Shown here: positions 1 through 9,480 of the stretch, piece after piece
How the letters are laid out: every line of letters starts with the position of its first letter
How positions within the stretch are numbered: the first letter of the stretch is position 1
Assembly: GCA_018136815.1 (NCBI GenBank)
Contig: CM030932.1
Coordinates: 9,362,001 to 9,426,000, forward strand
Direction of reading: 5' to 3'
DNA: 64,000 nt
Source of the DNA: Isochrysis galbana
Taxonomy: Eukaryota > Haptophyta > Isochrysidales > Isochrysidaceae
Made by a program: the position numbers and the translations under genes
The notes under the pieces: model-generated
Seen by the model: only the letters and a program-made list of their open reading frames with translations
Databases searched by the model: none
What the model was told of the DNA's origin: nothing

Positions 1-1
1 C

Positions 2-531
2 CCCTCTTCTCGCTCAGGCCTCGAGGCACCGCCATCCCTGCCATCGGACTCGGAGGCAGCCTATGAGCCCTACCTCACCTCCCTCGAACGACTCTCGGTC
101 GCCTCGGTCGCGCCAAGTCAGCCATCTCGGTGTGAGGAGGCCCCGGGCCTGCTGCCCGACTCCCTTCTTCATCTCTCTCCTTCTCCTTCTCCACCGTCTG
201 CTACGGTCCCGCCGCCAACTTCTTCGGCTTCACCGGGGCTCAACCCCGTCGAGCTGCGCTATATCGAGCTCCTGCAGGCCATGGCCGCACAATTCTCACA
301 GCAGCTTGCCGCGGTCACCAGCGCGATTGAACGGGGTCGACTCCCTCCTGCTCCAGTCCAGGCAGCAGGCAGCCAGCCCGCCTCCACCTCCATCCGATGA
401 TGGCGGCGAAGTTGTTTTGCCTCCGCCACCGCGCCCCCTCGCTCCTCATCGAAACCTAAAAAGGTTCATAAGGACAAGAAGAAGGATCGCCGCCGCCGCC
501 GCTACAGTCCTTCTACTTCTTCGTCCTCCTC
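2..531 (+). pseudogene. retroelement gag-like ORF, partial and frameshifted
   Basis: A frame open from the left edge runs to a TGA at 398-400. It reads Ser/Pro-rich sequence followed by a short amphipathic helix (ELRYIELLQAMAAQFSQQLA around 262-321). After the stop, another frame carries a Lys/Arg tract and a Ser run (about 457-530). That order, Pro-rich region then helix then basic tail, resembles N-terminal gag proteins of algal LTR or LINE-type elements, but no diagnostic motif is present. The stretch is cut on its right by the LINE start near 531. Being a retroelement is inference; openness and composition are what is seen. Confidence 0.35.
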
Positions 532-1514
532 AAACTATTGTTATAGTTTCAGCGATGGAGCGCGCGCCGACCGCTCCCACCTCCCAGCCCCCCGCCGCCA
601 CGACGCCCCACCGGGGCCGCCCCAAGCCGCCGGAGCCAAAGCGCTCGCAGGCCGCCCCCCTCACAGACAGCGACGTCGACATGATCCTCCCGCCCTCGCC
701 TCCCCAACACCACCAGAAGCAGGGAACAGGCAGAGTCCTGTTCCCTGCTGACCAACAGGGCCAGTCTCTGACCCTGCCTCATGCCACTGTCGCCTTGCCA
801 ACCCAACAAGGACTCCCCATGGTAGGTGACAGCACTGCTGTCACCCCCATGGTGGCAACTCCTACCATCAGTGCACCCCTCGTGGGCGGGCACTTCACAC
901 AACAATCAATCTTGGGGGCCTTTTCGGCCTCCAACCTCTCAAAGAACACCAACCAGAAATCGTACGCCGAAGCGGCTGGACCCATGGCACAGCAGCCAGC
1001 ACAGAAGCAGCAAGCCCCACCTCAACCCACCCAACAACCCGCGCCACCCTCGCGCAAGCGAGCGGACCCGCAGTCGGACCCAAAACCGAATCCTCCCATA
1101 GCAACGCAATTCGCCTCTCCCCCTCATGATCAGGATGAGGAAGAAGAACCGGAGGACACTCCCTTCTACATCCAGCTAGCGCAGCTAGCCGACGACAAGA
1201 AGGACATCAAGAGCGAGGACATGGCAACCTACATGAAGTTCCTTCTTTCCAAGCTAGAGGGCTTGGACGCCACCCCGGATGGGATGGACAAAGGCCGCAA
1301 GGGCTCGCAGTTCGCGGACGACACGCAACTTCTAGCTAGCTCCTTCGAGTCACTACCGCTAGTCGCTATGATCTCCGCCGACTCGCCTCAGGCGGATGAC
1401 TCGCCGTCAAGTATTGCCAAGACCAAGACCTTGGAGTGCGCCTTGGCTGCGCGAGCTCCGCGTGCCAGGAGCGCTTTCGTCGCGCCGTCGCGCGTCATTG
1501 GCAGTATGGGTTGA
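531..1514 (+). pseudogene. internally deleted LINE copy (ORF1 joined to RT scrap)
   Basis: The start (AACTATTGTTATAGTTTC, then ATG at 555 reading MERAPTAPTSQP) matches the 5' end and ORF1 start of the LINE at 24388 (AACTAACTTTATAGTTGG, MERAGATPLS) and a scrap at 6393-6445 (MERTPTAPLSQP). ORF1 continues with Pro/Gln-rich sequence and an acidic stretch, then a segment near 1219-1280 (FLLSKLEGLDATPD) that matches the ORF1 core at 25040-25095. At about 1300 the frame jumps to FADDTQLLAS, the reverse transcriptase motif C found in full at 27430-27470. ORF1 is therefore fused in frame to the RT catalytic motif with the end of ORF1, any endonuclease and most of RT missing. It is a dead copy; whether the fusion protein is made is unknown. 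Confidence 0.65.
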
Positions 1515-3022
1515 TTCCCAATACCGCCTGCCAAGCCCACCACCCAGCGGCAGAAGATGATTTCTGCTTTGGGTGGTGGGTTCCCGCCAGATGCGCTGTG
1601 AGGCGCTCTGGCAAGATCTTGGGCTTTTCTGCTCGCTGCAGAGTAGAGAGCTACGACGTGGCCCGTCCTGAGGCCGCCCACGGGTCTTGCCTCATCGATC
1701 AGCGCCGAATCTGGCACTGTCAGAGAGAGGAGGGCCGCGAGGGCAGCCTCAACGCGGAGGCTCGTCAGCCATGCGTGGACGGCCGCGCCGGTGAGCTGGT
1801 CCTGGTTCTCGATGCCGAGTTCGAGTGAGGGCAAATCCTGCGAGGGGCGGGTCGGGATGGTCGGGGCGGGGTCTGTGGCAGCCAGGGTAGCCGCGTGCGC
1901 GCGCTGTGAGGAGCTGGGTGGGCTGCGCGGGCCATGATGCCAGAGGGTCAGGGGGTGGTCGGACTGTCGGCAGCCCGACACGGCGCTGCATCGGGCGGGA
2001 ATCAAATGCCGAATGTAGCTTAGATATAAAGGAACCGATCCCCCCGCGGGCGCGACCGCCAAATCTTTACGGGTAGAGCGTGAGCGCGCGTGACGGAGGG
2101 GGGGAGAGGGGGGGAGAATCGCACCATTTCCTGGCTAAGATTTTCGTGGCGGCAGGTGGCCCCCCCTGAAGGTTTTTTATTGGGCCTTGCGCCACGGTCA
2201 AAAAATACAGCCCAACCCTTACTAATAGTTAAAAAGCCCCTGTTTGACCGCCCTAGCACTATGCAAAGGACAAGCTCATATGGGATGGGCATGACCACAT
2301 GATACACATTTGTGCTGTTTCCGTCATTAATTTCGGGGTTGGTCCTGAGCAATAGGATGAGCCAACACGCGCAACACAAACATAAAGCCCACCCGTGCTT
2401 CAATATCACACCCAACCTAATTCGCACGTGCCGACACGCGCACGTAAAGCACGGTTGATCATGGCACTAGGTGGAGCTTCGTGCGTGATGCCAGAGAAAA
2501 GCAGCATGAAGCGGGATTGCGATGGAATTGAACCCGCACATTATCGTCCACAGAGACATGCACATGCGCGATGATGCCCCGCCTAAAATGAGTGATGGAT
2601 ACAATGCGAGCAGGCACTTTGCGCCTGGAAAATGGAGACGTTGAACTTTACTTGACAAAGAGGTCAGGCGTCGAATGAGAAACTGACAGCGTGGTGGTCC
2701 GGGCACCTCAGCGACGCGACGAAAATAGAATCAAGACAACAAAGCGAGGAAATTGGTGTCACCGATTCCGATGGGAGACTTGAGCCCGTTAGCGGACAGC
2801 GGATGTGAAGAGACACATGCGGGATTCAGGATGCGCTTGACAAACGGTCTAGGATAAAAAGTACTGCTCAAGATGACGGCCCAAGACGGCAATCAACTTG
2901 GAAGTGCTCCGATGGAGCAACTGGACAAACGCTTGGCAGCACAACTATGAAAGTGAAAGCTGGCTTGTAAAATGAACATGGAGAAGGTGTCCGCGGTTCA
3001 CTCGCAGACAGACGTAGTTTGC
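1515..3022. other. no supported gene
   Basis: There is a 224-codon open frame on the minus strand (2062 to 1388) with no recognisable domain, overlapping the LINE remnant; I do not support it as a gene. From about 2070 to 2450 there are G-runs and AT-rich patches without coding character. Nothing else is evident up to the MYB gene. Confidence 0.4.
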
Positions 3023-4045
3023 TCACCAGGAAGCGATTGGTTGAGCGTAGGTACAGGTGGTGATGACAGGCTTCATAGAAGTCGCAGGAGCATCACGCCC
3101 ACGAAGAGCGGCGAATATATCGGCCGCACCCTTGGCTGGCATACCCATGGAGGATAGGATACGCTGTTGGTTGCGCACCCACCGGTTACGACAGCCCGAA
3201 TCAGTGCGACCAGGGAGCATGGAGGCGACAGCCTTCCAGCGTAGACCCTGGAAGCGCACGGCATAGTCGATAATGCGGTCTTCCTCCTCGGTCCACATGT
3301 CACCATGCTTGTCTGTGTCCTCAGGAAGTCCACTGCTAGCAGGCAGAGATTCAGCATGCTTCTGTTCCAGCACAATGGTTGCAGTGTCGGAGGAGGGCCC
3401 GTCAGGCCCGTCGGCAACAAGCGGAGGGAAAATGGCTCCGTCTTGATCGGAATTCGCCTGGGCGCGCCTCGCCTTCTTCTGCTGCTTGCGCTGTAGCCTG
3501 TGCCAGCGGTTGCGAACTGCGTCATCCGTCCGGCCAACAGGCAGGGTCTCGGCAATGCGGGCCCATTTGCAACCGAACTTGCGCACACCCTGGTCGATGG
3601 CCGCATCTTCCTCGCGTGTCCATGCTATTTTCGTCTGAACGCGTCGGCGCTTGAGTTGGGGTGCTCCAGGAGAGGCTGCGGCCACTTCATCGACCTCGTC
3701 ATCGCTGCCCGATGCTGAGCGGCCCGAGGGGCATGAGGAGGAGGTGGTAGAGAGATGAGAAGGTTCGCGATCGAGGCGGCGGAGGCCGCGGAAGGGGACC
3801 AGGTTCGATCCCATCGGAGTAGCGACGGCGAAAATCTTGCTCGTGGAGAAGGCCGGCTGCATCAAGGGCTGGGGTGCGAGTGGCTGGCACTGCGCAACGA
3901 AGCATGTGTTGTCGGTGGCAAAGCTCACGGCGGCCTGCTCGGCTGGCACGAGGTTGCCGAGGTCGTAGGCTTCGCAGGACCCGTCGTCGTAGCGGAGAGC
4001 GAGGACTGGCGAGGTTTTGAGCGAGGCTCGTCCGGCAGTGGTCAT
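3023..4045 (-). CDS. MYB/SANT transcription factor with two separated repeats
   Basis: A single-exon 340-residue ORF starting at ATG 4045. Two MYB repeats are visible: residues about 142-188 (WTREEDAAI...WARIAETL...RNRWHRL) and 250-296 (WTEEEDRII...WKAVASMLPGRTDSGCRNRW). Each has the three regularly spaced tryptophans (143/161/182 and 251/270/289) and a recognition helix ending in RNRW. Both repeats should bind DNA, as in R2R3-type regulators. The odd point is a linker of about 60 residues between the repeats, whereas classical R2R3 repeats are nearly contiguous. A basic KRRRVQTK stretch before repeat 1 is a plausible nuclear signal. The first 120 residues are low-complexity. Target genes cannot be inferred. 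Confidence 0.85.
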   Translation of the reverse strand: MTTAGRASLKTSPVLALRYDDGSCEAYDLGNLVPAEQAAVSFATDNTCFVAQCQPLAPQPLMQPAFSTSKIFAVATPMGSNLVPFRGLRRLDREPSHLSTTSSSCPSGRSASGSDDEVDEVAAASPGAPQLKRRRVQTKIAWTREEDAAIDQGVRKFGCKWARIAETLPVGRTDDAVRNRWHRLQRKQQKKARRAQANSDQDGAIFPPLVADGPDGPSSDTATIVLEQKHAESLPASSGLPEDTDKHGDMWTEEEDRIIDYAVRFQGLRWKAVASMLPGRTDSGCRNRWVRNQQRILSSMGMPAKGAADIFAALRGRDAPATSMKPVITTCTYAQPIASW

Positions 4046-4886
4046 GAGGATGAATGAAGGAGGGGAGAGGACGAGGTCGGAGAAGGAAGAGGGAAGAGGA
4101 AGAGGATGGGCGTGGAGAGGTGAGGTGGGATGGGGGGGGGGGGGGACGCCGTGAGGAAAGCAGGAAAGGGCTTTTCAGGGGGAGGGGAAGGAAGGGAAGA
4201 GGCGATTCGGCGGGATACAAAGCCCAACGCCTAAATGCTGAATACTTCGGCGGTGTCCTAGAGTAGTGGGAGATGGCTGAGATGGGGAAGGGTTGCCGCC
4301 GGGGAGAGAGAGCGGCGGCTCGAAAGACCGGCGAGAGGGGGGGGGGGGGGAGAGAGAGAGAGGGGGAAGAAGCGGGGAGAAACCCGTGAGACGCTGCGGT
4401 TGGACTGCTGCTTCGACCGGGACCGCGACTGACGGGGCCCGGGAAATAGCAGCCGCACCGGTGGGTCGTGCTTGCTTCCTGTGATGATCAGGGGTGGCCA
4501 GAGAGCCTGCCGTGCAACCTCCCTCGAGCTCGCTCTCATCGGCCCATCCCCCCCGCGCGGACGGGCTGACCGCATTTCTGATTGCATGCCGACCCTCTTT
4601 GAACTTGGTGGAGGTTGGATCTCGGTGAACAGTGTCGAATGTGCGGCGAGCCCCACCGAGATCTGAGGAAGGGCGAGGGAAGGGGAGGGGGGGGGGACGC
4701 ACGTCGAGGGGAAGGAGAGGGGGCGGGGGAAGACGCCGTAAGCCAAGAAAGAGAGGTTTTACGAGAGTAAAAGCGCCGAGAGTAGATTGCGTTGGCGTGG
4801 AGGCGGAACGCAACCGCCATGCAGAGAGAGTCCAACCTGCTGCTCTCTGCGGCAGGTTTTCGCGAATATTCTCACTGTTTCGTTAG
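4046..4886. other. no clear gene; purine-rich G tracts
   Basis: Long G/GA-rich stretches (for example 4130-4144, 4337-4365 and 4678-4696) lie upstream of the divergent MYB gene and probably include its leader and promoter. All open frames here are composition artefacts of the G/C runs. Confidence 0.4.
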
Positions 4887-5106
4887 GTGGTGGTGTTCCC
4901 AGTGGGCGCAGGCGTTCTGGCCGGTCGCATTTCGCCGGCTACTGCAATCACAACGGTCGCAGCCGGGTACAATCTCGCACGTCTTGGGAGAAAGCGAATA
5001 GGGAAGTTTGGTGCCGCTTCTCGCCGACTGCACCGCAACACGCGGAGCCCCTGCTTCCTCGGAGGAGAGCAACCTCAGCCACTGCCGGCGGAGGCCAGCC
5101 CCAAGG
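4887..5106 (+). pseudogene. possible exon interrupted by hAT insertion
   Basis: An open frame begins right after a good-looking splice acceptor (pyrimidine-rich sequence ending CGTTAG at 4886). It reads a hydrophobic, coding-looking segment (VGAGVLAGRISPATAITTV from about 4896) followed by basic sequence. It has no ATG of its own, which fits an internal exon. The hAT-like element at 5115-6084 sits within the following codons. Removing the element and one target duplication makes the frame continue at 6093. No family is recognised and the upstream exon is not resolved. Confidence 0.25.
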
Positions 5107-5114
5107 ATGCCAAG

Positions 5115-6084
5115 CCTAGTTGTGTAATCTTCGCCGGAGGCGAGGAAAATTTTGAATAATACGTATTCAACGGGCCATGTCTTGAATTCAAGAATTCAAG
5201 AATACAACCGTGTAATTCACGCGGCCCCCACAACAAGGTCTATTTTTACCATCATAGTACATATATTAAATAAATATTATAAGTCACATATAAAAGAAAT
5301 AACATATAACTCGCCACTCGCCACTCGTCGCACTCGTTCCTCCCTCTTCCCTCCTCTCTCCTCTCGGCCTCTCGGCGTTCGTGTGGGCGCATGCCCGGAA
5401 GCTGCCACCTGCACAATGGTGGGAGATATACGGCCAAAGCATGCCGCATCTCATGCACATTGCATGTGCCATCTTGGCGCAGCCAGTGTGCGCCTCCGCC
5501 GCCGAACGCAATTGGTCGGTCTACGGTTCGATCAAATCCAACAAAAGGGCTGCCATGCGGCACGACACTGCAGACAAGCTCGTTTACTGCCATGAGGCCC
5601 TAGCGCTCCGCACCAAGATGCAAAAGCAAGGGTCTAAGGCAGCAATGTGTGAATGGGATCTTTCAGATTCAGACTCAAACGCATCGGACGAAGATGACGT
5701 GGAACATCTCAAAGTCTAATTGATATTGATATACCGCGTGTGCATGCGCGCCTCTCTTGCTCTCTGTTTGCAGCTTTGCGGTGAGCGATGCAGTCAGTGC
5801 ACATGTGCATAGGTAATACTAGTATATATCATATACTACTATAATACATAAAATGTGGAATTATGTGTTGGCCGTTTTGTTTCAAAGGTGGAGCGCGTGT
5901 AGACCCTGCTCCTGAGTTAGCCTACTACAACACAGCAATACATCTCATCTCCCACGCGTACACCGGCGCAGGCGTACCCTCACTGACGTACGCCAGCGCC
6001 GCCGGCGCCGGCGTACGGGAATTCGGTATTCATGGTATTCAAGAGGGCCATTTTGAATACATGTATTTGTATTACACAACTAGG
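5115..6084 (+). mobile_element. deleted hAT-superfamily element with 8-bp TSD
   Basis: The element starts CCTAGTTGTGTAAT (5115) and ends ATTACACAACTAGG (6084), perfect terminal inverted repeats of 14 bp. ATGCCAAG is repeated directly on each side (5107-5114 and 6085-6092), an 8-bp target duplication as expected for hAT transposons. Further inside both ends are AT-rich with GAATTC and GAATAC motifs in inverted order. The only coding content is a C-terminal transposase scrap, so this is an internally deleted, non-autonomous copy. Confidence 0.8.
5390..5719 (+). pseudogene. hAT transposase C-terminal dimerisation domain fragment
   Basis: The frame reads QWWEIYGQSMPHLMHIACAI, then ASAAERNWSVYGSIKSNKR, then DKLVYCHEALAL. 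This is the hAT C-terminal dimerisation domain, with the conserved W-W start, the S-A-x-E-R-N/x-W/F core and the following K-R and L-V-Y-x-H/C motifs, and it ends in an acidic tail at the TAA 5717-5719. The catalytic D-D-E region and the zinc finger are absent, and there is no proper ATG start. It lies inside the element bounded by the 5107/6085 target duplication. Confidence 0.8.
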
Positions 6085-7437
6085 ATGCCAAGGCGGCGGG
6101 GGGGCCGCGGCACCAAAGCACCGAAATAGGCTACCTTCACCACAGCTTGGTGTGTACAGTGGCTCGTGGGCGACGTGGCTTTGACGAGAGAGATTGGACT
6201 CCAAACACGATCACAGGGGGAGGGCGCAGTGATGTGCGGCCGAGGTGCCGCTCCCCCCCCCCCCCCCCCGCCCCCCCCCCCCCTCTCTGCCCTCGGTCTC
6301 AGCCTCGGTGCTCGCACGATGGTGGCGGCGGCGGGGGAGGGGAGGGAGGGGGGGGGGGAGCAGAGGAGAGCGGCAGAATCGGGTCGTTGACCAACTTACT
6401 TCACCGATGGAGCGCACGCCGACCGCTCCCCTCTCCCAGCCCTAGATGGAATTACGGTGCTGGAGCTGCAACCACGGCCAAATACAAATACGGTAGCCAA
6501 ATACATTGCATATTGCAAATTGCAAATACTTCCTGTTTGGGCGGCCAAACAGTGATTTGTAACTACTAACATGGGGGGGGGGCTGTATTTTGAGCCCGGA
6601 CACTCACTATCTGTGGGGGCGCGGAGGGAACCAGCTACAATGGGCAATGGCAATGGGTGAATGAAGGGCTAAATAAGCTCCCTATGCGTACCGGTAAGAT
6701 GGGAGCAGCAAAAAAATGGGGGTTCTCCGGCGAAATTTGAAATTTTCGAAAAATACCGAATTTCAGGCCTTCGAAGACGGTGCGCGAAATGCGAAATACG
6801 GTCGGGCCCCCTCGGGTATATTTTAGTGAGATACTTCATGCGAGGCATAAACATCGAATGACGAGGAAATTGTGACGCCAACTCAATGGGTTCACATGTG
6901 GCCAAGGCCAAGGCCTGGTTCTATGCACAAGGCAGACAGGACACTGGAACATAAGTCACACTCGTATTTTTGCACTTCATTGTGTACGAAAGTATCACAA
7001 AATTCAAGACGCTCACATGAACCACTAGCCACTAGTCACCGAGGGCTAGCGGCTAGAGCAGCTAACTTGGCAACCTACACCTACACTTTTATAAGTGGGG
7101 GTCAAGCGGTTGCGCAAACCCGTAGTCTTAAAGACTACCAGGTTGTCTTCGGGGGGGGCGGGGGAGGGGGAAGACAACGAAAAATGTCTGCCTCCTTTGC
7201 CGCCTCTGAGCAACGGCTGAAGCCTCGCCGATCTTCCCCAAGGTTCGCTCCCTCCCCCCGAGGGTCTCCCCCGTCATCTCCCCGCTTGGGGTGCCCAGGT
7301 TTGCCCTGACAACCGAGTGATTGTGATTGAACGCTTTTCCATGTTGTGGGTGATGGTGATTGAGCGCTTCTCGCCTCACCCAGGAGGGTGTCCGCGATGG
7401 AGTTCGGGGGGCGCGAGGACCCCATTGACCCCCAGCC
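6085..7437. other. repeat mosaic without a supported gene
   Basis: This stretch contains long C runs (6252-6283), a short LINE 5' scrap at 6393-6445 (start MERTPTAPLSQP followed by a stop) and an AT-rich segment with repeated AAATAC motifs (6478-6560). At about 6666-6800 it has a sequence that recurs inverted near 48630-48755. At 7318-7380 there are two units of a minisatellite also found at 53866-54020. No coding gene is supported. Confidence 0.5.
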
Positions 7438-7640
7438 TTATAATAATAAAACAACTGAGCGTTAGTACCACTACTCCCACTAGCCCGGTACTATCACGAC
7501 ACCCCTCAGCGCACTTGCCCGCACGCCTTTGAGTGATGGTGCAGACACATACACATATGCATCCCTACAAATCTCCCCCCTCGCAAACCCCCGGCTCCCA
7601 TTATAACTCCCCACAAGTTACAATGGGGGAAAACCCAGTG
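7438..7640 (+). repeat. dispersed repeat, second copy at 56235-56460 (inverted)
   Basis: From TTATAATAATAAAACAACTG through the CCCGGTACTATCACGACACC stretch to CTCCCCACAAGTTACAATGG, the sequence matches the reverse complement of 56235-56460 with scattered mismatches and small indels. Both copies lie beside other repeats. No coding capacity and no obvious terminal repeats were seen; class unknown. Confidence 0.7.
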
Positions 7641-7859
7641 GCCAGTGGGGCGGACCGACCTACGTCGGGCGACCCACCGCGGGGAAAAACACCGGGGGGG
7701 GGGGAGGGACCTCTCGTCCTCTCGTCGAGAAGCAGAACGGCCCTTACAGCTCGCGCCGCGAGCAGTCCTCGAAGAAATAAATGACTGCGCCCCTCGATAC
7801 CTGCCACAGGGACGTCTTGAGCCACTCCCTTCTTCTCCCCCTCCTGTCGCCAGCCGCCC

Positions 7860-8005
7860 CCCTTCGCCCGTTTGCTAACGCAAACGGGTGCTAAAGTGTG
7901 GACAAGTGCGTCTGGCAGGTGAGGAAAAGCGATCTTGAGTTCGTGAAAAAGTGCATTGATTTTCGCTTGATCTTCATTGGGTGCGTGACGAGGGATGGAT
8001 AGCAT
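7860..8005 (-). CDS. short ORF fragment downstream of the capsid gene
   Basis: An ATG at 8005 opens a frame beginning MLSIPRHAPNEDQAKINALF and continuing for about 50 coding-looking residues before it runs into repeat-like G-rich sequence near 7860. TATAAAA lies directly before the ATG on the minus strand. The fragment follows the capsid-like gene on the same strand, so it may be another scrap of the same viral insertion. No family is recognised. Confidence 0.25.
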
Positions 8006-8325
8006 TTTATATCGGCTCGAAGGGTAAGAGTTCAGACTTGTACTGTCTCTTCACAAAAGAAAAAATATGCTCGACGTTGTGGGGCTCGCTACAATGACCG
8101 CCGCCTGCCTGACTGCGACTGTTCAAATGTTCATGTGCTTTCGATCATTATTCTGTATTACAAAGAGTAAATAGTCTAAAAAATGAGTCTGCAATTTTTC
8201 ACCCTGATAATTTCGTGTGTAGAGCTTTGTGTCAGTACGGCTACCCTCCTGGCGATGTTCCGTAGACGTGAGTAAAAAAAAAAGACGCACATGCACATTT
8301 TTTTATCACTTAATTTTCTCTCATC

Positions 8326-9480
8326 TCAATGGATCACTTCCACGACACGACCAGGTCCGATTCGGAGTGACGCGGTGCACTCCGCGAAAATCATCGATTG
8401 GTGCGTGTTAGTACCATCGTTGTGCGATACGAATTGGCCGGTCAGGGACACTCCTCGGGTGTCCAACCCACTAATCGTACGGCTTTTTTCGGACCCTGGC
8501 AAATTGAGACGGGCGCATAGAATGAATTTTTGCGACCGATAGGCTGACCGTGTCACTCCCTTGAAAGGCTTTTCGCACATATCGGTCAGAGAATTCCTCG
8601 ATATCTCAGACCATACCTCTGCGGATGCCTGGTGCTGAGGGAACATGCTCCCATTCAGCGCCAGCTGATAGCTCGCATTGCTGGCCGGAATAGAGCTCAA
8701 GAAGCTAGATGGGCAATACTCTTCGCCGCTGAGCTGAATGGATGGATCCACCGCAACAGATCCACTAGCCGTGCCTAGAACGCCGCTGGCCGCCCGACCA
8801 GGGACAGTATCAGTGATTCTACGGAGAATGACCCACACGCGATCAAGGGACTGTGTGGCCACCGTGAAGCGGCTCGCTCCTCCATGGTTCTGAACAGTCG
8901 AAACATAATTCTTATATGGAAGCTCGAGAAACCCCTTTTCCGCGATGATGCGTCGGTTCATCTCGCTGAATGTGTTGTCGCCCATCTGCATCACCTCCAA
9001 AGTGGCGAAAAGGTCATTGAGCTGGTACGTGCCACTTGCGCCTGCAACATCGGTCCTCATTACAGCAGCGCTTGTAGGATTGCTCGAAACCGAGATGACG
9101 TCTTGTGAGGCGGTGTGCAATGTCACCGTGATATCACCAACCAACGACGAATCGATGATGACGTCACTATCTAGAAAGCCGAGGAACTGGCGTGCAACCA
9201 TAGGGGTGTTCTCGACAAGGCCGATGGCGCCGCTGTCCGTGTACGCGTTGAGACGGACCATTTCGCCATGACCGACGACGAGGTCCTCCCGCTTTCCAAG
9301 TGCCGCGTTCCTGATGTAATTGAGGACATGGGAGTAGTTCGCTCCTTGGGACAATTGTACTCCACCGATGGAGACCTCAATACGATCGAACATGCTGCGC
9401 GCATCAGGAGGTAGTCGTGCCGCGAGCGTGTCCGGCGTCGCGGATGCACGAGCCCCTAAACGAATTACCGTCAGAATCAA
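8326..9480 (-). CDS. polinton-like-virus-type major capsid protein
   Basis: The frame encodes a double-jelly-roll capsid protein of the kind found in polinton-like viruses and relatives. Visible landmarks in order are MFDRIEVSIGGVQLSQG (end of the first strands), FLGFLDSDVIIDSSLVGDIT, YQLNDLFATLEVM, LPYKNYVSTVQ followed by ASRFTVATQSLDRVW, and near the C-terminus SGLDTRG and AECTASLRIGPGRVVEV. The order and spacing agree with my memory of these capsids, including the C-terminal end. No ATG precedes MFDRIEV in this frame, and an in-frame TGA lies just upstream of 9480, so the N-terminal strands are missing or lie in another frame or exon. An endogenised, decaying viral gene is the likeliest explanation. 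Exact family placement needs a profile search. Confidence 0.8.
   Translation of the reverse strand: MILTVIRLGARASATPDTLAARLPPDARSMFDRIEVSIGGVQLSQGANYSHVLNYIRNAALGKREDLVVGHGEMVRLNAYTDSGAIGLVENTPMVARQFLGFLDSDVIIDSSLVGDITVTLHTASQDVISVSSNPTSAAVMRTDVAGASGTYQLNDLFATLEVMQMGDNTFSEMNRRIIAEKGFLELPYKNYVSTVQNHGGASRFTVATQSLDRVWVILRRITDTVPGRAASGVLGTASGSVAVDPSIQLSGEEYCPSSFLSSIPASNASYQLALNGSMFPQHQASAEVWSEISRNSLTDMCEKPFKGVTRSAYRSQKFILCARLNLPGSEKSRTISGLDTRGVSLTGQFVSHNDGTNTHQSMIFAECTASLRIGPGRVVEVIH

Noticed and set aside
63-1514. 483-codon frame as a single gene
   Set aside because: It crosses a junction between an older gag-like fragment and a LINE copy at about 531; only the part from 555 has family support.
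1388-2062. 224-codon minus-strand frame
   Set aside because: No domain, partly antisense to the LINE remnant, and composition explains its openness.
2520-2620. B-box-like GGTTCAATTCC on the minus strand near 2530 as a tRNA
   Set aside because: No matching A-box, anticodon stem or acceptor pairing could be drawn.
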